From Odoribacter sp. (lineage in GTDB: Bacteria; Bacteroidota; Bacteroidia; Bacteroidales; Marinifilaceae): 22,156 nucleotides of DNA. Below, piece by piece: positions 1 to 8,942 of this stretch (its first letter is position 1; every line of letters begins with the position of its first letter). The position numbers and the translations under genes are program-made. The stretch is from positions 1 through 22,156 of the forward strand of contig JAHHTT010000038.1 in the NCBI GenBank assembly GCA_020024465.1. The letters run 5' to 3'. The notes under the pieces are model-generated. The model was not told where the DNA came from, made no database searches, and was given only the letters and a program-made list of their open reading frames with translations.

Positions 1-53
1 CCGGGGACACAAGGATTTTCAGTCCTTTGCTCTACCAACTGAGCTATGGCACC
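1..53 (-). tRNA. tRNA-Phe (GAA), 3' part cut off by the window edge
   Basis: The reverse complement begins GGTGCCA (acceptor arm), then U8, A9, a GCTC/GAGC D-stem, the anticodon stem AAGGA/TCCTT around the loop CTGAAAA (anticodon GAA, Phe) and a GTGTC variable loop, then enters the T-stem (CCCGG) where the window ends. The 5' half is a complete and canonical cloverleaf. The T-loop, the 3' acceptor strand and any encoded CCA lie outside the window. Confidence 0.93.
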
Positions 54-72
54 AGCATTTGTTTTGCGAGTG

Positions 73-104
73 CAAATGTAGAGTTTTTTTTATAGAAAAC
101 AAAA
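73..104 (-). promoter_or_regulatory. Bacteroides-type promoter of tRNA-Phe
   Basis: On the minus strand a -33 element TTTTG (100-104) is followed after 19 nt by a perfect -7 element TACATTTG (73-80), which fits the Bacteroides sigma-70 consensus TTTG-N19-21-TAnnTTTG. The start point would be near 66, about a dozen bases before the mature tRNA 5' end at 53. Confidence 0.75.
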
Positions 105-120
105 TTGCAGGTGACTTTTT

Positions 121-1281
121 TTAAATTTCAGCATGTCTTTTTTGTGTCCTTAATTTTAAACACAAGTAAATCATGAGTATGATAATTGCTATAGAGGCAA
201 TTGGTACAGCAGGTTGGCAAATAATCCAGACAGGAATGGCAATGACTAAAATACTCATATAGATTTTAAGATAGATGGAGATAAAATGTGGTATATGCTT
301 TCTTAAGATAAAAATGAGCATCAAAAGATTTAGTGGATTTGCCCATAGAATATTCCAATTGGGGGCTGTGATAGGGTGAGCGGTGAAACCACCCAGAAAG
401 ACTATTAAGGTACCGACTATTGCTGTGAAAAGAAACATTATTAGAGAGACCGTATTGAGTAAGAAAATATTTTTAGTTTTCCAAATCAGGACAATAATTA
501 TGAAGACACTTATGCTAAATATGAAAATTGGGGTGGAGTACCAAGGTGCTGTAAACTCTTGCTGGGAAGCTTTATAGAGAATTTCAATATCATCGGCTAA
601 GCGTTGTTTTTGAAGAGTTGCTGTTTTTAATCCGTGCATAAGATAGTCCGGCAGGAACATGTATTGGAACGTGGTTGCTTCTCGATTTCCTCTTTGTCCA
701 AGAATGGTGTGAATACCCCATTGTACCCAAGGGAAAATATAAAGATATTCATCTAAAAGATTCCAGAAGTTCTTGTGTTGTTCAGAGATATTCCAGGTAA
801 TTTCTGTCGGCAGACTTTTTTGTAGGATATCCCGGCTACGGGTCGTGCAGTTGTCAAAGAGAAAATTATAAAGGTATGAACGGTTTTCCGGAAGATAGTT
901 TTCCTGTAATAAATCAAACAGTTGTTGTTTTTGCAATGAATCCAAAAGTAAACGTTGTGAATAGACGGAACGATTTTCCATTTGATATGAATGAATAAAA
1001 TGAGAAAAGAGGGTATGTGTCAGTTGATAAGGTAATAATCCCTGTGCATATTTCAAGTAGAAATGAGGGGTTTGAAAATCAAATGTTCCATAGTTGAAAA
1101 CTTGGTCAAAGTTAGCTTTGGGATCGTGTACGCGTATTGCCGTATGACCGAAAAGAGAATATAGTTCGGCTCCAGGGGAACACGTTATAATACTGATTTC
1201 AGCTTTATTGGATAATGTAAACGCTTTTCCTGGTAAAACAGAGAAAAGGGTAATAACGAAAAGAATGATGATTTGTTTCAT
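121..1281 (-). CDS. lnb: Lipoprotein N-acyltransferase Lnb (DUF4105 family)
   Basis: A 386-residue membrane protein. It has an N-terminal signal/anchor segment (about residues 2-20), a periplasmic domain of about 225 residues, and around five C-terminal membrane helices (about 251-266, 274-298, 315-327, 340-355, 360-376). The periplasmic domain has the hallmarks of DUF4105/Lnb_N: LFGHTAIRV with H46 and LFDNCTTRSRD with C145, which suggests a His/Cys catalytic pair. Known for the family: Lnb adds the third acyl chain to the N-terminal cysteine of lipoproteins in Bacteroides, replacing Lnt. The start codon overlaps the truA stop (ATGA, 1278-1281), so translation is probably coupled. Assignment to the family is firm. 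The enzymatic role is transferred from relatives, and paralogous DUF4105 proteins exist. Confidence 0.82.
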   Translation of the reverse strand: MKQIIILFVITLFSVLPGKAFTLSNKAEISIITCSPGAELYSLFGHTAIRVHDPKANFDQVFNYGTFDFQTPHFYLKYAQGLLPYQLTHTLFSHFIHSYQMENRSVYSQRLLLDSLQKQQLFDLLQENYLPENRSYLYNFLFDNCTTRSRDILQKSLPTEITWNISEQHKNFWNLLDEYLYIFPWVQWGIHTILGQRGNREATTFQYMFLPDYLMHGLKTATLQKQRLADDIEILYKASQQEFTAPWYSTPIFIFSISVFIIIVLIWKTKNIFLLNTVSLIMFLFTAIVGTLIVFLGGFTAHPITAPNWNILWANPLNLLMLIFILRKHIPHFISIYLKIYMSILVIAIPVWIICQPAVPIASIAIIILMIYLCLKLRTQKRHAEI

Positions 1282-2039
1282 AATTCTGGCTTTGTATCAA
1301 TATTAGCAGGATATTCGATATCACAAAGGAAAAGAGCATGTCCTGGAACCGATGTGCCGGCACTACACCTATTTTTAGATTCAATAATTTGGCGTAATTC
1401 CTTTTCAGTAATTTTTCCCTGTCCTATTTCCAACATGGTGCCGACAATGGCACGCACCATATTACGTAAAAAGCGATTGGCTTTGATTGTAAAGATTAGT
1501 TGTTTGCCTGTGTCTTCCCAATAGGCTTGCATGATGATGCAATTGTTGGTTTTTACATCAGTATGCAGTTTTGAAAAACTGGTAAAATCAGTATAGTCGA
1601 ATAAAATCCGGCAAGCTTTGTTCATGAGCTGAATATCAGGCAGAGGATATACATTCCATGCGAAGGCATAGGAGAACGGATCTTTTTCTTTATTTATATA
1701 ATATTTGTATGTTCGTGAAATTGCAGAGAAGCGAGCATGCATTTCATTGAAAACAGGATAGATACGCGAAATTGCAATATTTTTTCCTGTCAGCCGATTG
1801 AGTTTATATACTAATTGTTCTAAATGGAGGATGGGTATTTCCGTGTCGAAGTGTGCAACATAAAAAGATGCATGAACTTGAGTATCCGTGCGTCCGGCTC
1901 CGACAACACAGATGTTTTGGCGGAGCAGTATCGATAATGTTTTGTTCAGTTCTTCTTGTATTGTCGGAACTCCCGGTTGAATTTGCCAACCGTGATAATT
2001 ACTTCCGTTGTATGCTAATTCGATAAAATATCTTGTCAT
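1278..2039 (-). CDS. truA: tRNA pseudouridine(38-40) synthase TruA
   Basis: A 253-residue protein of usual TruA length. It isomerises uridines 38-40 in tRNA anticodon arms. Residues 4-18 give the N-terminal strand with YNGSNYHGWQ. The catalytic motif GAGRTDTQVHA holds Asp52, the nucleophile position also used in E. coli TruA; the usual Gly two residues later is Gln here. Further conserved blocks are FSAISRTYKYYI and the FLRNMVRAIVGTMLEIG segment near residue 190. It is the first gene of a minus-strand pair with lnb, joined by a 4-nt stop/start overlap. ATG at 2039 is the only sensible start. Confidence 0.96.
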   Translation of the reverse strand: MTRYFIELAYNGSNYHGWQIQPGVPTIQEELNKTLSILLRQNICVVGAGRTDTQVHASFYVAHFDTEIPILHLEQLVYKLNRLTGKNIAISRIYPVFNEMHARFSAISRTYKYYINKEKDPFSYAFAWNVYPLPDIQLMNKACRILFDYTDFTSFSKLHTDVKTNNCIIMQAYWEDTGKQLIFTIKANRFLRNMVRAIVGTMLEIGQGKITEKELRQIIESKNRCSAGTSVPGHALFLCDIEYPANIDTKPEL

Positions 2040-2060
2040 TGACTCATGCTTTTCATTGTG

Positions 2061-2092
2061 CGAAGATAGAAATTAATGATGAATTGGAAAAG
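2061..2092 (-). promoter_or_regulatory. Possible truA promoter
   Basis: On the minus strand TATCTTCG (2061-2068) is one mismatch from the -7 consensus TAnnTTTG. A T-rich CTTTT stretch (2088-2092) sits at about the -33 distance. The -33 element is weak and the call is tentative. Confidence 0.3.
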
Positions 2093-2103
2093 TGTTCTGA
2101 TTT

Positions 2104-2136
2104 TTTGTTAGAATTTGTTATTTTGCTATATATTTG
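2104..2136 (+). promoter_or_regulatory. Bacteroides-type promoter of yggS operon
   Basis: TTTG (2104-2107) is followed after 21 nt by a perfect -7 box TATATTTG (2129-2136). The inferred start is near 2143. The leader then carries a GGAGG (2186-2190) ten bases before the yggS ATG, a Shine-Dalgarno-like sequence that is uncommon in this phylum. Confidence 0.65.
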
Positions 2137-2200
2137 CAGTATATAAGGTTTTATTGGAAAACAGGACTTTTATCATTAAATTATTGGAGGTTATACTAAG

Positions 2201-2875
2201 ATGAATATTCAAGAAAATATTAAAGATATAGTGACATCTCTTCCTGATAAGGTGCGTTTGGTGGCTGTTTCTAAAACAAAGCCGGTTGAATATATCGAAG
2301 AAGCATATGCCGGTGGTCAGAGGGTGTTTGGAGAGAATCGACCACAGGAAATGGTAGCGAAATATAGCGTGTTGCCCAAAGATATTGAATGGCATATGAT
2401 TGGTCAGTTGCAGGTGAAAAATGTGAAGTATATAGCTCCGTTTGTTTCATTGATTCATTCTGTGGACAGTTTGAAGTTGTTGCAGAAAATTGAACGTGAA
2501 GCAATTAAGAATGAACGAATTATTGCCTGCTTACTTGAGTTTCGTATTGCGGAAGAAGAAACAAAATCCGGTATGACAGAGGAAGAGGCGGTTCTATTAT
2601 TGGATAGTGAAGAATATAGAAAAATGTCTCATGTTCGTATTGTAGGAGTAATGGGAATTGCAACCAATTCGAATGATAACGAAAAAATACGTTTGGAATT
2701 CCGTCACCTGCATGATATTTTTGTACGTTTGCGAGATAAATATTTTTATGGCAATAATGATTTTTGCGAATTATCAATGGGAATGTCCGGTGATTATAAA
2801 TTAGCAGTGAAGGAAGGAAGTACACTTGTACGTATCGGTAGTTCAATTTTCGGAGAAAGGGTATATAATAAATAA
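2201..2875 (+). CDS. yggS: YggS/PLPHP family pyridoxal phosphate-binding protein
   Basis: A 224-residue single-domain protein of the YggS/PROSC (PLPBP) family, a cytosolic TIM-barrel PLP carrier involved in vitamin B6 and amino-acid homeostasis. The PLP-binding lysine is K25 in LVAVSKTKP. Other family blocks are RVFGENRPQEM, IEWHMIGQLQVKNV and GVMGIATNSND, plus the phosphate-binding end SMGMSGDYKLAVKEGSTLVRIG. ATG at 2201 follows a GGAGG. It opens a plus-strand run with the DHOD-like gene (27-nt gap) and the transglutaminase-like lipoprotein gene. Confidence 0.94.
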   Translation: MNIQENIKDIVTSLPDKVRLVAVSKTKPVEYIEEAYAGGQRVFGENRPQEMVAKYSVLPKDIEWHMIGQLQVKNVKYIAPFVSLIHSVDSLKLLQKIEREAIKNERIIACLLEFRIAEEETKSGMTEEEAVLLLDSEEYRKMSHVRIVGVMGIATNSNDNEKIRLEFRHLHDIFVRLRDKYFYGNNDFCELSMGMSGDYKLAVKEGSTLVRIGSSIFGERVYNK

Positions 2876-2902
2876 TGAATCGACATATAAACTTTATATA
2901 GT

Positions 2903-3880
2903 ATGGCAAATTTAAAAACTAAATTTATTGGATTAGAACTGCAAAGTCCGATTATTGCAAGTAGTTGCGGTTTGACTGCCGACTTGGGAAAACTAGAAGA
3001 AATGGCTGCTAATGGTATTGGAGCAGTAATTTTAAAGTCTATTTTTGAAGAACAGATAAATAGAGAAGTATCCCGTAGTTTGGATGATGAAGGATATCCG
3101 GAAGCTACAGATTATATACAACACTATGTACGGGCCAATACTATTCAGCAGTATATAGATTTTGTTAGAAAAGCAAAAGAAAGACTCAATATTCCAGTTA
3201 TAGGTAGCATTAGTTGTTTGGGTGATGGAGAGTGGATAAATTTTGCTTCTGAATTGGAAAAAGCAGGGGTGGATGCATTGGAATTAAATGCCTTTATCTT
3301 GCCTACCAATGAATTTGTTGAAAGTGTAGATGTAGAGGCATTATATTATGCCATCATACAGCATGTAAAGTCGGTAGTGAATATACCGATAATCATTAAA
3401 ATCAGTCCATATTTTACAAATTTGCCGGCATTTATCAGCAAGTTGAAAGCGCATGGAGCTAATGCAGTGACTATATTCAATCGTTTTTATGAGCCTGATA
3501 TTGATATTGAAAAACTGACGATGGGTTCGGCTTCTGTTTTTAGTAGGGAGTCTGAATTAAGGACAACATTGAGATGGACTGGAATTTTGTGTGGAAAAGA
3601 TAAAAAACTTGAACTTTGTACTTCAACAGGGGTGCATTCAGGGGAAGCTGCTATCAAAGTGTTATTAGCTGGGGCTGGGGCTGTCCAGGTATGTTCCGTG
3701 CTGTATGAGAAAGGATTGGAGGTTATAGGTACGCTGAATGAGACAATAAGTAATTGGATGGACAGAAAAGGTTTTAAATCCGTAGATGAGTTTAGGGGTA
3801 TGATGACATATGCGGATGTCAATCATGCAGAACGTTATGAAAGAGCGCAATTTATGAAATATTTTAGTAATAAAAAATAA
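2903..3880 (+). CDS. Dihydroorotate dehydrogenase-like flavoprotein
   Basis: A 325-residue TIM-barrel protein of the PyrD superfamily. Seen: the N-terminal LELQSPIIASSCGLT, Lys166 in IIIKISPY at the place of the flavin-contacting lysine, and an FMN phosphate-binding end TSTGVHSGEAA...GAGAVQVCS (241-265). In genuine class 1 enzymes the loop after the ELN strand reads about ELNxSCPN and supplies the catalytic Cys. Here the stretch is ELNAFILPTN (127-136), with no Cys or Ser. It therefore probably binds FMN but may not be the pyrimidine-pathway enzyme; similar PyrD-like paralogues are common in Bacteroidota. It lies between yggS and a lipoprotein gene (2-nt gap downstream) and is probably co-transcribed with both. 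Substrate unknown. Confidence 0.85.
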   Translation: MANLKTKFIGLELQSPIIASSCGLTADLGKLEEMAANGIGAVILKSIFEEQINREVSRSLDDEGYPEATDYIQHYVRANTIQQYIDFVRKAKERLNIPVIGSISCLGDGEWINFASELEKAGVDALELNAFILPTNEFVESVDVEALYYAIIQHVKSVVNIPIIIKISPYFTNLPAFISKLKAHGANAVTIFNRFYEPDIDIEKLTMGSASVFSRESELRTTLRWTGILCGKDKKLELCTSTGVHSGEAAIKVLLAGAGAVQVCSVLYEKGLEVIGTLNETISNWMDRKGFKSVDEFRGMMTYADVNHAERYERAQFMKYFSNKK

Positions 3881-3882
3881 AT

Positions 3883-5070
3883 ATGAAGTACATTTTATTG
3901 TTTGTAGCCTTGTGCTGTTTTGCTTGCACAGGAGGTAAGTATGTCGGAGTGCCGGAAGAATATCATCTGTTGTTGGATAAGGCTTTTGAAAAAGCTGGGG
4001 CTAATGTGGTTGAATTGAAAAGAGCTTTGAAAGAAGCTCCTGAAAATCAAAAAAAAGGGATGGCTTTTTTGATTGCATATATGCCTGAAAGAGATTTGCA
4101 GAGTTTGAAAGCTGATTTCTTGTTGGAAAATGCAGTTTATGCGTATCAGGCTCGAGAGCAGTTTCCATGGGCAAAAACTATTCCAGACAGTATTTTTTTG
4201 AATGAAGTATTACCATATGTGAGTTTAAATGAAAAACGGGAATCTTGGAGAAAAGAATTTTACGAACGTTTCAGTAAATATGTAGCACATTGTACTAATA
4301 TTTTTGAGGCAATAGATGCTGTGAACAGAAATATTCGGGATGAAGTTGTCGTGGATTATAATACGAAGCGTGAAAAACCTGATCAGGCTCCATTTGAATC
4401 CATGCGTCAACATATGGCATCGTGTACCGGTTTGTCTATTTTGCTAACTGATGCTTTCCGTGCTGTTGGAATTCCTTCGCGTGTGGCAGGAACTCCTAAT
4501 TGGCATGATGAACGCGGGAATCATAATTGGACTGAAGTATGGGCAAACGGCAAATGGTATTTTACTGAGTATTATTTTCCTGGTCAGTTAGATAATGCCT
4601 GGTTTTTTGCAGATGCCGGTCAGGCAGTAAAGAATAATCCGGAAAAAGCAATTTATGCATCATCATTTAAACCTACAGGAATTTCATTTCCGTTAGTTTG
4701 GGATGAAAATATTCGTTATGTTTATGCAGAAAATGTAACAGATCGATATACGGATTTGTATAAGACATATTATTCTGCCATAGCTAAGGATGATGAATAC
4801 GTTGCTCTACGTGTGATGGCTTTTAAGGATAAAAAGCATGACAGACAGTCAGGAGACCGTGTGGCAACTAATTTGGACGTGTTTTATGGTAAGTTGCAAA
4901 TGGGGGGTGGGCGTACGGCTGGTCCAACTCAAGACATGAATGATGTATTAACTTTTATGTTGAAGAAGAATCAAACCTATACGATTAATTATGTTTCATC
5001 CAATGGGATGAAGAGTATGGAAGTAGAATTAAAAGATAAAACAAAGGAATTAAAACTTTATATGGAATAG
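3883..5070 (+). CDS. Transglutaminase-like domain lipoprotein
   Basis: A 395-residue exported protein. The N-terminus MKYILLFVALCCFACTGG is a short hydrophobic signal ending in a loose lipobox with Cys15 as the likely lipidated residue. Acidic residues typical of the surface-export signal are absent after it, so a periplasm-facing anchor is likely. The transglutaminase-core (papain-like) fold is seen in SCTGLSILLTDAFRAVGIPSRVAG (Cys181) and in GNHNWTEVW (His214). In the following strand, WYFTEYYF, Glu229 stands where the triad Asp is usual. The last 120 or so residues look like a beta-rich domain. Role unknown; peptidase or cell-envelope amide chemistry is plausible. It is the last gene before a strong terminator. 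Confidence 0.85.
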   Translation: MKYILLFVALCCFACTGGKYVGVPEEYHLLLDKAFEKAGANVVELKRALKEAPENQKKGMAFLIAYMPERDLQSLKADFLLENAVYAYQAREQFPWAKTIPDSIFLNEVLPYVSLNEKRESWRKEFYERFSKYVAHCTNIFEAIDAVNRNIRDEVVVDYNTKREKPDQAPFESMRQHMASCTGLSILLTDAFRAVGIPSRVAGTPNWHDERGNHNWTEVWANGKWYFTEYYFPGQLDNAWFFADAGQAVKNNPEKAIYASSFKPTGISFPLVWDENIRYVYAENVTDRYTDLYKTYYSAIAKDDEYVALRVMAFKDKKHDRQSGDRVATNLDVFYGKLQMGGGRTAGPTQDMNDVLTFMLKKNQTYTINYVSSNGMKSMEVELKDKTKELKLYME

Positions 5071-5103
5071 TTTAAGTTGTTGGTTTATATAATTATATAT
5101 TAT

Positions 5104-5133
5104 TGGGGACCTATTAAAGGTCCCGTTTTTTTT
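5104..5133 (+). terminator. Rho-independent terminator after the yggS operon
   Basis: A perfect 7-bp stem GGGACCT (5106-5112) / AGGTCCC (5118-5124) with a 5-nt loop is followed by G and eight T (5126-5133). It separates the yggS run from purL. Confidence 0.9.
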
Positions 5134-5173
5134 AAAATCTTTTTGTGCGATAGTGTATTCGTGATGAAAATGT

Positions 5174-5181
5174 TATCTTTG
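5174..5181 (+). promoter_or_regulatory. purL promoter, -7 box
   Basis: TATCTTTG is a perfect TAnnTTTG box 37 nt before the purL ATG. No good TTTG lies at the -33 distance; the nearest TTTTG is 28 nt upstream. The promoter may therefore depend on an activator or simply be weak. Confidence 0.6.
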
Positions 5182-5218
5182 CATATTGATTCACGTGAAA
5201 TAAAATTTAAATATAAAC

Positions 5219-8200
5219 ATGGCTATAGTTTTCTATCAGAAAGACACAACGGTGTATGCCGTACATTATCAAACGTCTGAGAATTCTCTTGATGTAAATA
5301 AATTGGAATGGTTGTTCAGTGGAGCGCGTAAGGTGCAGGCAAAAGAACTGGATGGAACTTTTATCGGTCCTCGTCGAGAAATGATAACTCCGTGGAGTAC
5401 TAATGCTGTTGAGATTACTCAAAATATGGGCATTGATGGTATTTTGCGAATAGAGGAATTTATTAAAACTGATAATGAAAAAAACAGTTTCGATCCGATG
5501 CTGCAAGCTTCTTATGAGAAACTTGACCAATATATTTTTACGATAGAGAAAGTGCCGGAACCGATAGTTTATATTAAAGATATTCAAGAATATAACAAGC
5601 AAGAAGGATTGGCTTTAAATTCTGATGAAATTGCTTATCTTGAGGGATTAGCCAAAAAATTAGGACGTAGTTTGACAGATTCAGAAGTATTTGGATTTTC
5701 TCAGGTGAATTCAGAACATTGTCGTCACAAGATTTTCAATGGAACATTTGTGATTGATGGAAAAGAAAAAGAAACTTCATTGTTCAAACTGATTAAGAAA
5801 ACATCGCAAGAAAATCCTAATAGAATTGTGTCTGCTTATAAAGATAATTGTGCATTTATTGAGGGTCCGAAAGTGATTCAATTTGCTCCGCATACACACG
5901 ATAAACCTGATTATTTTGAAACAAAAGATATTGATACCGTCATTTCTTTAAAAGCAGAAACACACAATTTTCCAACAACCGTTGAGCCGTTTAATGGCGC
6001 TGCAACCGGGAGCGGAGGTGAAATTCGAGATCGTATAGCAGGAGGGCAGGCTGCATTGCCATTAGCTGGTACTGCTGTTTATATGACTTCTTATCCACGT
6101 TTGGACCTATCTCGAGCATGGGAGCAAAAAATTAATCCGCGCAAATGGTTGTATCAAACTCCAGAAGATATTCTTATTAAAGCTTCGAATGGAGCATCGG
6201 ATTTTGGAAATAAATTTGGCCAGCCGTTGATTTGTGGCTCATTGTTGACTTTTGAACATGAAGAGGATGGAAATACCTATGGCTATGATAAAGTGATTAT
6301 GCAGGCTGGAGGTATTGGTTTTGGTAATCGTATACAAGCTTTAAAGAAAACTCCAGAAATTGGTGAGAAAGTTGTATTGCTGGGAGGAGACAATTATCGT
6401 ATTGGAATGGGAGGTGGTGCAGTGTCGTCTGTAAATACCGGTGTTTATGCTGGAGCGATAGAATTGAATGCTGTGCAACGTTCAAATCCTGAGATGCAGA
6501 AGCGTGTTTGTAATGCTATTCGTGCAATGGCCGAAAGTGACGAGAATCCGATTGTCTCTATCCATGATCATGGTGCTGGTGGTCATTTGAATTGTCTTTC
6601 TGAATTAGTGGAAGAGACAGGAGGTTTTATTCATATGGAGGAATTACCGGTCGGTGACCCTACTTTGTCAGCAAAAGAGATTGTAGGCAATGAGTCTCAG
6701 GAACGTATGGGATTGGTCATGAAAGAAAAAGATATTGCAATGTTGCAACGCATAGCAGAGCGGGAACGAGCTCCGATGTATGTAATAGGAGAAACGACCG
6801 GTGACCATCGTTTTACGTTTGAAAATGCTAAAACACATGAAAAGCCAATCGATTTGGAATTAAAAGATATGTTTGGCAATCCTCCTAAGACAATTATGGA
6901 GGATAAGACAGTGAAAGAAAAATATAGTGATCTGGAATATTCAGTTGATAAATTGGAAGAATATTTGGAACAAGTGTTACAGATTGAAGCTGTCGCTTGT
7001 AAAGATTGGTTGACAAACAAGGTGGATCGATCTATTTCTGGTAAGGTGGTTCGTCAGCAGTGTGTCGGTCCTTTGCATTTGCCTTTGAGCGATGTTGCTG
7101 CAATGGCTTTGGATTATAATGGTCATTGTGGTATAGCAACATCTATTGGACATGCACCGATAGCTGCGATGGCTAATGCTTCTGCCGGTTCCCGTTTAGC
7201 TATTGCAGAGGCCTTGACTAACTTGGTTTGGGCCCCTATTGAGAAAGGATTGAAAGGAGTATCTCTTTCTGCTAACTGGATGTGGCCTTGTCGTAATGAA
7301 GGTGAAGATGCGCGTTTGTATCAAGCTGTACAGGCAGCCAGTGATTTTGCTATTGAATTAGGAGTAAATATACCAACTGGTAAGGATTCACTTTCAATGA
7401 CACAGAAATATAATGATAAAAAAGTATATGCTCCAGGTACAGTGATTATATCGACTGTGGGAGAGGTGAGTGATTTTCGGAAAATTGCTGTTCCCGTTTT
7501 AAAGAATGACCTTAATACAGAAATTGTATATATTGATTTTTCATTTGATAAGTTGAGGTTAGGTGGTTCCAGTTTTGCTCAGATTTTAAATAAAGTAGGC
7601 AAAGATGTGCCAGATGTTAAAGATAGTGCTTATTTTGTCGAAGCATTTGCTGCTGTACAAAGATTAATAGCAGAAGGAATGGTGCTTGCAGGACATGATA
7701 TTTCTGCAGGAGGGATGATAACCTCCTTGTTGGAAATGTGTTTTGCGGATAATCGTACTGGAATGGATATTGATTTTTCATTTTTGGCAGAAAAAGATAT
7801 TATCAAGATTTTGTTTGCAGAAAACCCTGGAGTACTAATCCAGATTAAGAATGAAAATGTCAAGAATGTTTCTGCCATTTTAGATAAAGCAGGAGTAGCG
7901 TATGGTTTTTTGGGTAAACCTGGCAAGGCCGGTGAGTTGAAAATCAAGAAAGATGGTGCTTCTTGGGCTTTGGATATAGCTTCATTACGTGATATGTGGT
8001 TTAAAACATCCTATTTGCTAGAGCGTCGTCAAAGTGGAGAAAAGAAAGCTTTGGAGAGGTATAAAAATTATAAGCACATTGAATTGAAATATAAATTCCC
8101 TAAAGGATTTACAGGGAAGTTGTCTGATTTTTCATTGGATTTAAACCGTAAATCTAAATCAGGAATCCGTGCTGCTGTTATACGTGAGAAAGGTTGCCAG

Positions 8201-8917
8201 TGTGAACGAGAATCCGCATGGGCTCTCTATTTAGCAGGTTTTGATGTGAAGGATGTGCATATGACCGATTTGGTTAATGGACGTGAGACATTGGAGGATG
8301 TGAATATGATTGTTTTTGTGGGTGGTTTTTCTAATTCAGATGTGTTAGGCTCTGCTAAAGGATGGGCTGGTGCATTTAAGTTTAATGAAAAGGCACGTGT
8401 TGCATTGGAAAATTTCTATAAACGTGAAGATACGTTGAGTTTGGGTATTTGTAATGGTTGTCAATTGATGGTAGAGTTGGGATTGATTTATCCAGAACAT
8501 ACTGAAATGCCGAAAATGTTGCACAATGATTCCCATAAATTAGAATCTGGATTTGTAAATGTGACCATACAAAATACCAATTCGATATTGTTAAAATCAC
8601 TGGTTGGTTCACGTTTAGGTGTTTGGATAGCTCATGGTGAAGGTAAATTTCAGTTGCCTTATGCTGAGAGTGAATATTCAATAGCTATAAAATATAGTAA
8701 CGATGGATATCCGGGAAATCCGAATGGTTCTGCTTATGCGACTGCAGGTATTGTAAGTAAAGATGGTCGCCATTTGGCAATGATGCCTCATTTAGAACGT
8801 TCACTTTATCCATGGAATTGGGCATATTATGCAGAAGAACGTCAAGGAGATGACGTGAGTCCGTGGATTGAAGCATTTATCAATGCCCGTAAGTGGATAG
8901 AAGAAAAAGTAAAATAA
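5219..8917 (+). CDS. purL: Phosphoribosylformylglycinamidine synthase (FGAM synthase)
   Basis: A 1232-residue large-form PurL, the fourth step of de novo IMP synthesis: FGAR + Gln + ATP to FGAM. The order is an N-terminal PurS-like domain, a linker with GFSQVNSEHCRHKIFNG, two AIRS-type synthase halves (KAETHNFPTTVEPFNGAATGSGGEIRD in the first, GKDSLSMT and LAGHDISAGGM in the second), then a C-terminal class I glutaminase. The glutaminase triad is visible: Cys1078 in LGICNGCQ, and His1191 with Glu1193 in MPHLERS. The length is slightly under that of E. coli PurL (about 1295). ATG at 5219 is chosen because of the promoter just upstream. It is monocistronic as judged from the terminators on both sides, and xpt follows. 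Confidence 0.97.
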   Translation: MAIVFYQKDTTVYAVHYQTSENSLDVNKLEWLFSGARKVQAKELDGTFIGPRREMITPWSTNAVEITQNMGIDGILRIEEFIKTDNEKNSFDPMLQASYEKLDQYIFTIEKVPEPIVYIKDIQEYNKQEGLALNSDEIAYLEGLAKKLGRSLTDSEVFGFSQVNSEHCRHKIFNGTFVIDGKEKETSLFKLIKKTSQENPNRIVSAYKDNCAFIEGPKVIQFAPHTHDKPDYFETKDIDTVISLKAETHNFPTTVEPFNGAATGSGGEIRDRIAGGQAALPLAGTAVYMTSYPRLDLSRAWEQKINPRKWLYQTPEDILIKASNGASDFGNKFGQPLICGSLLTFEHEEDGNTYGYDKVIMQAGGIGFGNRIQALKKTPEIGEKVVLLGGDNYRIGMGGGAVSSVNTGVYAGAIELNAVQRSNPEMQKRVCNAIRAMAESDENPIVSIHDHGAGGHLNCLSELVEETGGFIHMEELPVGDPTLSAKEIVGNESQERMGLVMKEKDIAMLQRIAERERAPMYVIGETTGDHRFTFENAKTHEKPIDLELKDMFGNPPKTIMEDKTVKEKYSDLEYSVDKLEEYLEQVLQIEAVACKDWLTNKVDRSISGKVVRQQCVGPLHLPLSDVAAMALDYNGHCGIATSIGHAPIAAMANASAGSRLAIAEALTNLVWAPIEKGLKGVSLSANWMWPCRNEGEDARLYQAVQAASDFAIELGVNIPTGKDSLSMTQKYNDKKVYAPGTVIISTVGEVSDFRKIAVPVLKNDLNTEIVYIDFSFDKLRLGGSSFAQILNKVGKDVPDVKDSAYFVEAFAAVQRLIAEGMVLAGHDISAGGMITSLLEMCFADNRTGMDIDFSFLAEKDIIKILFAENPGVLIQIKNENVKNVSAILDKAGVAYGFLGKPGKAGELKIKKDGASWALDIASLRDMWFKTSYLLERRQSGEKKALERYKNYKHIELKYKFPKGFTGKLSDFSLDLNRKSKSGIRAAVIREKGCQCERESAWALYLAGFDVKDVHMTDLVNGRETLEDVNMIVFVGGFSNSDVLGSAKGWAGAFKFNEKARVALENFYKREDTLSLGICNGCQLMVELGLIYPEHTEMPKMLHNDSHKLESGFVNVTIQNTNSILLKSLVGSRLGVWIAHGEGKFQLPYAESEYSIAIKYSNDGYPGNPNGSAYATAGIVSKDGRHLAMMPHLERSLYPWNWAYYAEERQGDDVSPWIEAFINARKWIEEKVK

Positions 8918-8942
8918 AACAGCCCCAAGGCTTGCCTATGAT

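Noticed and set aside
5077..5280. A 67-codon plus-strand frame between the lipoprotein gene and purL
   Set aside because: It spans the terminator hairpin and the purL promoter and runs into purL in another frame; no family resemblance.
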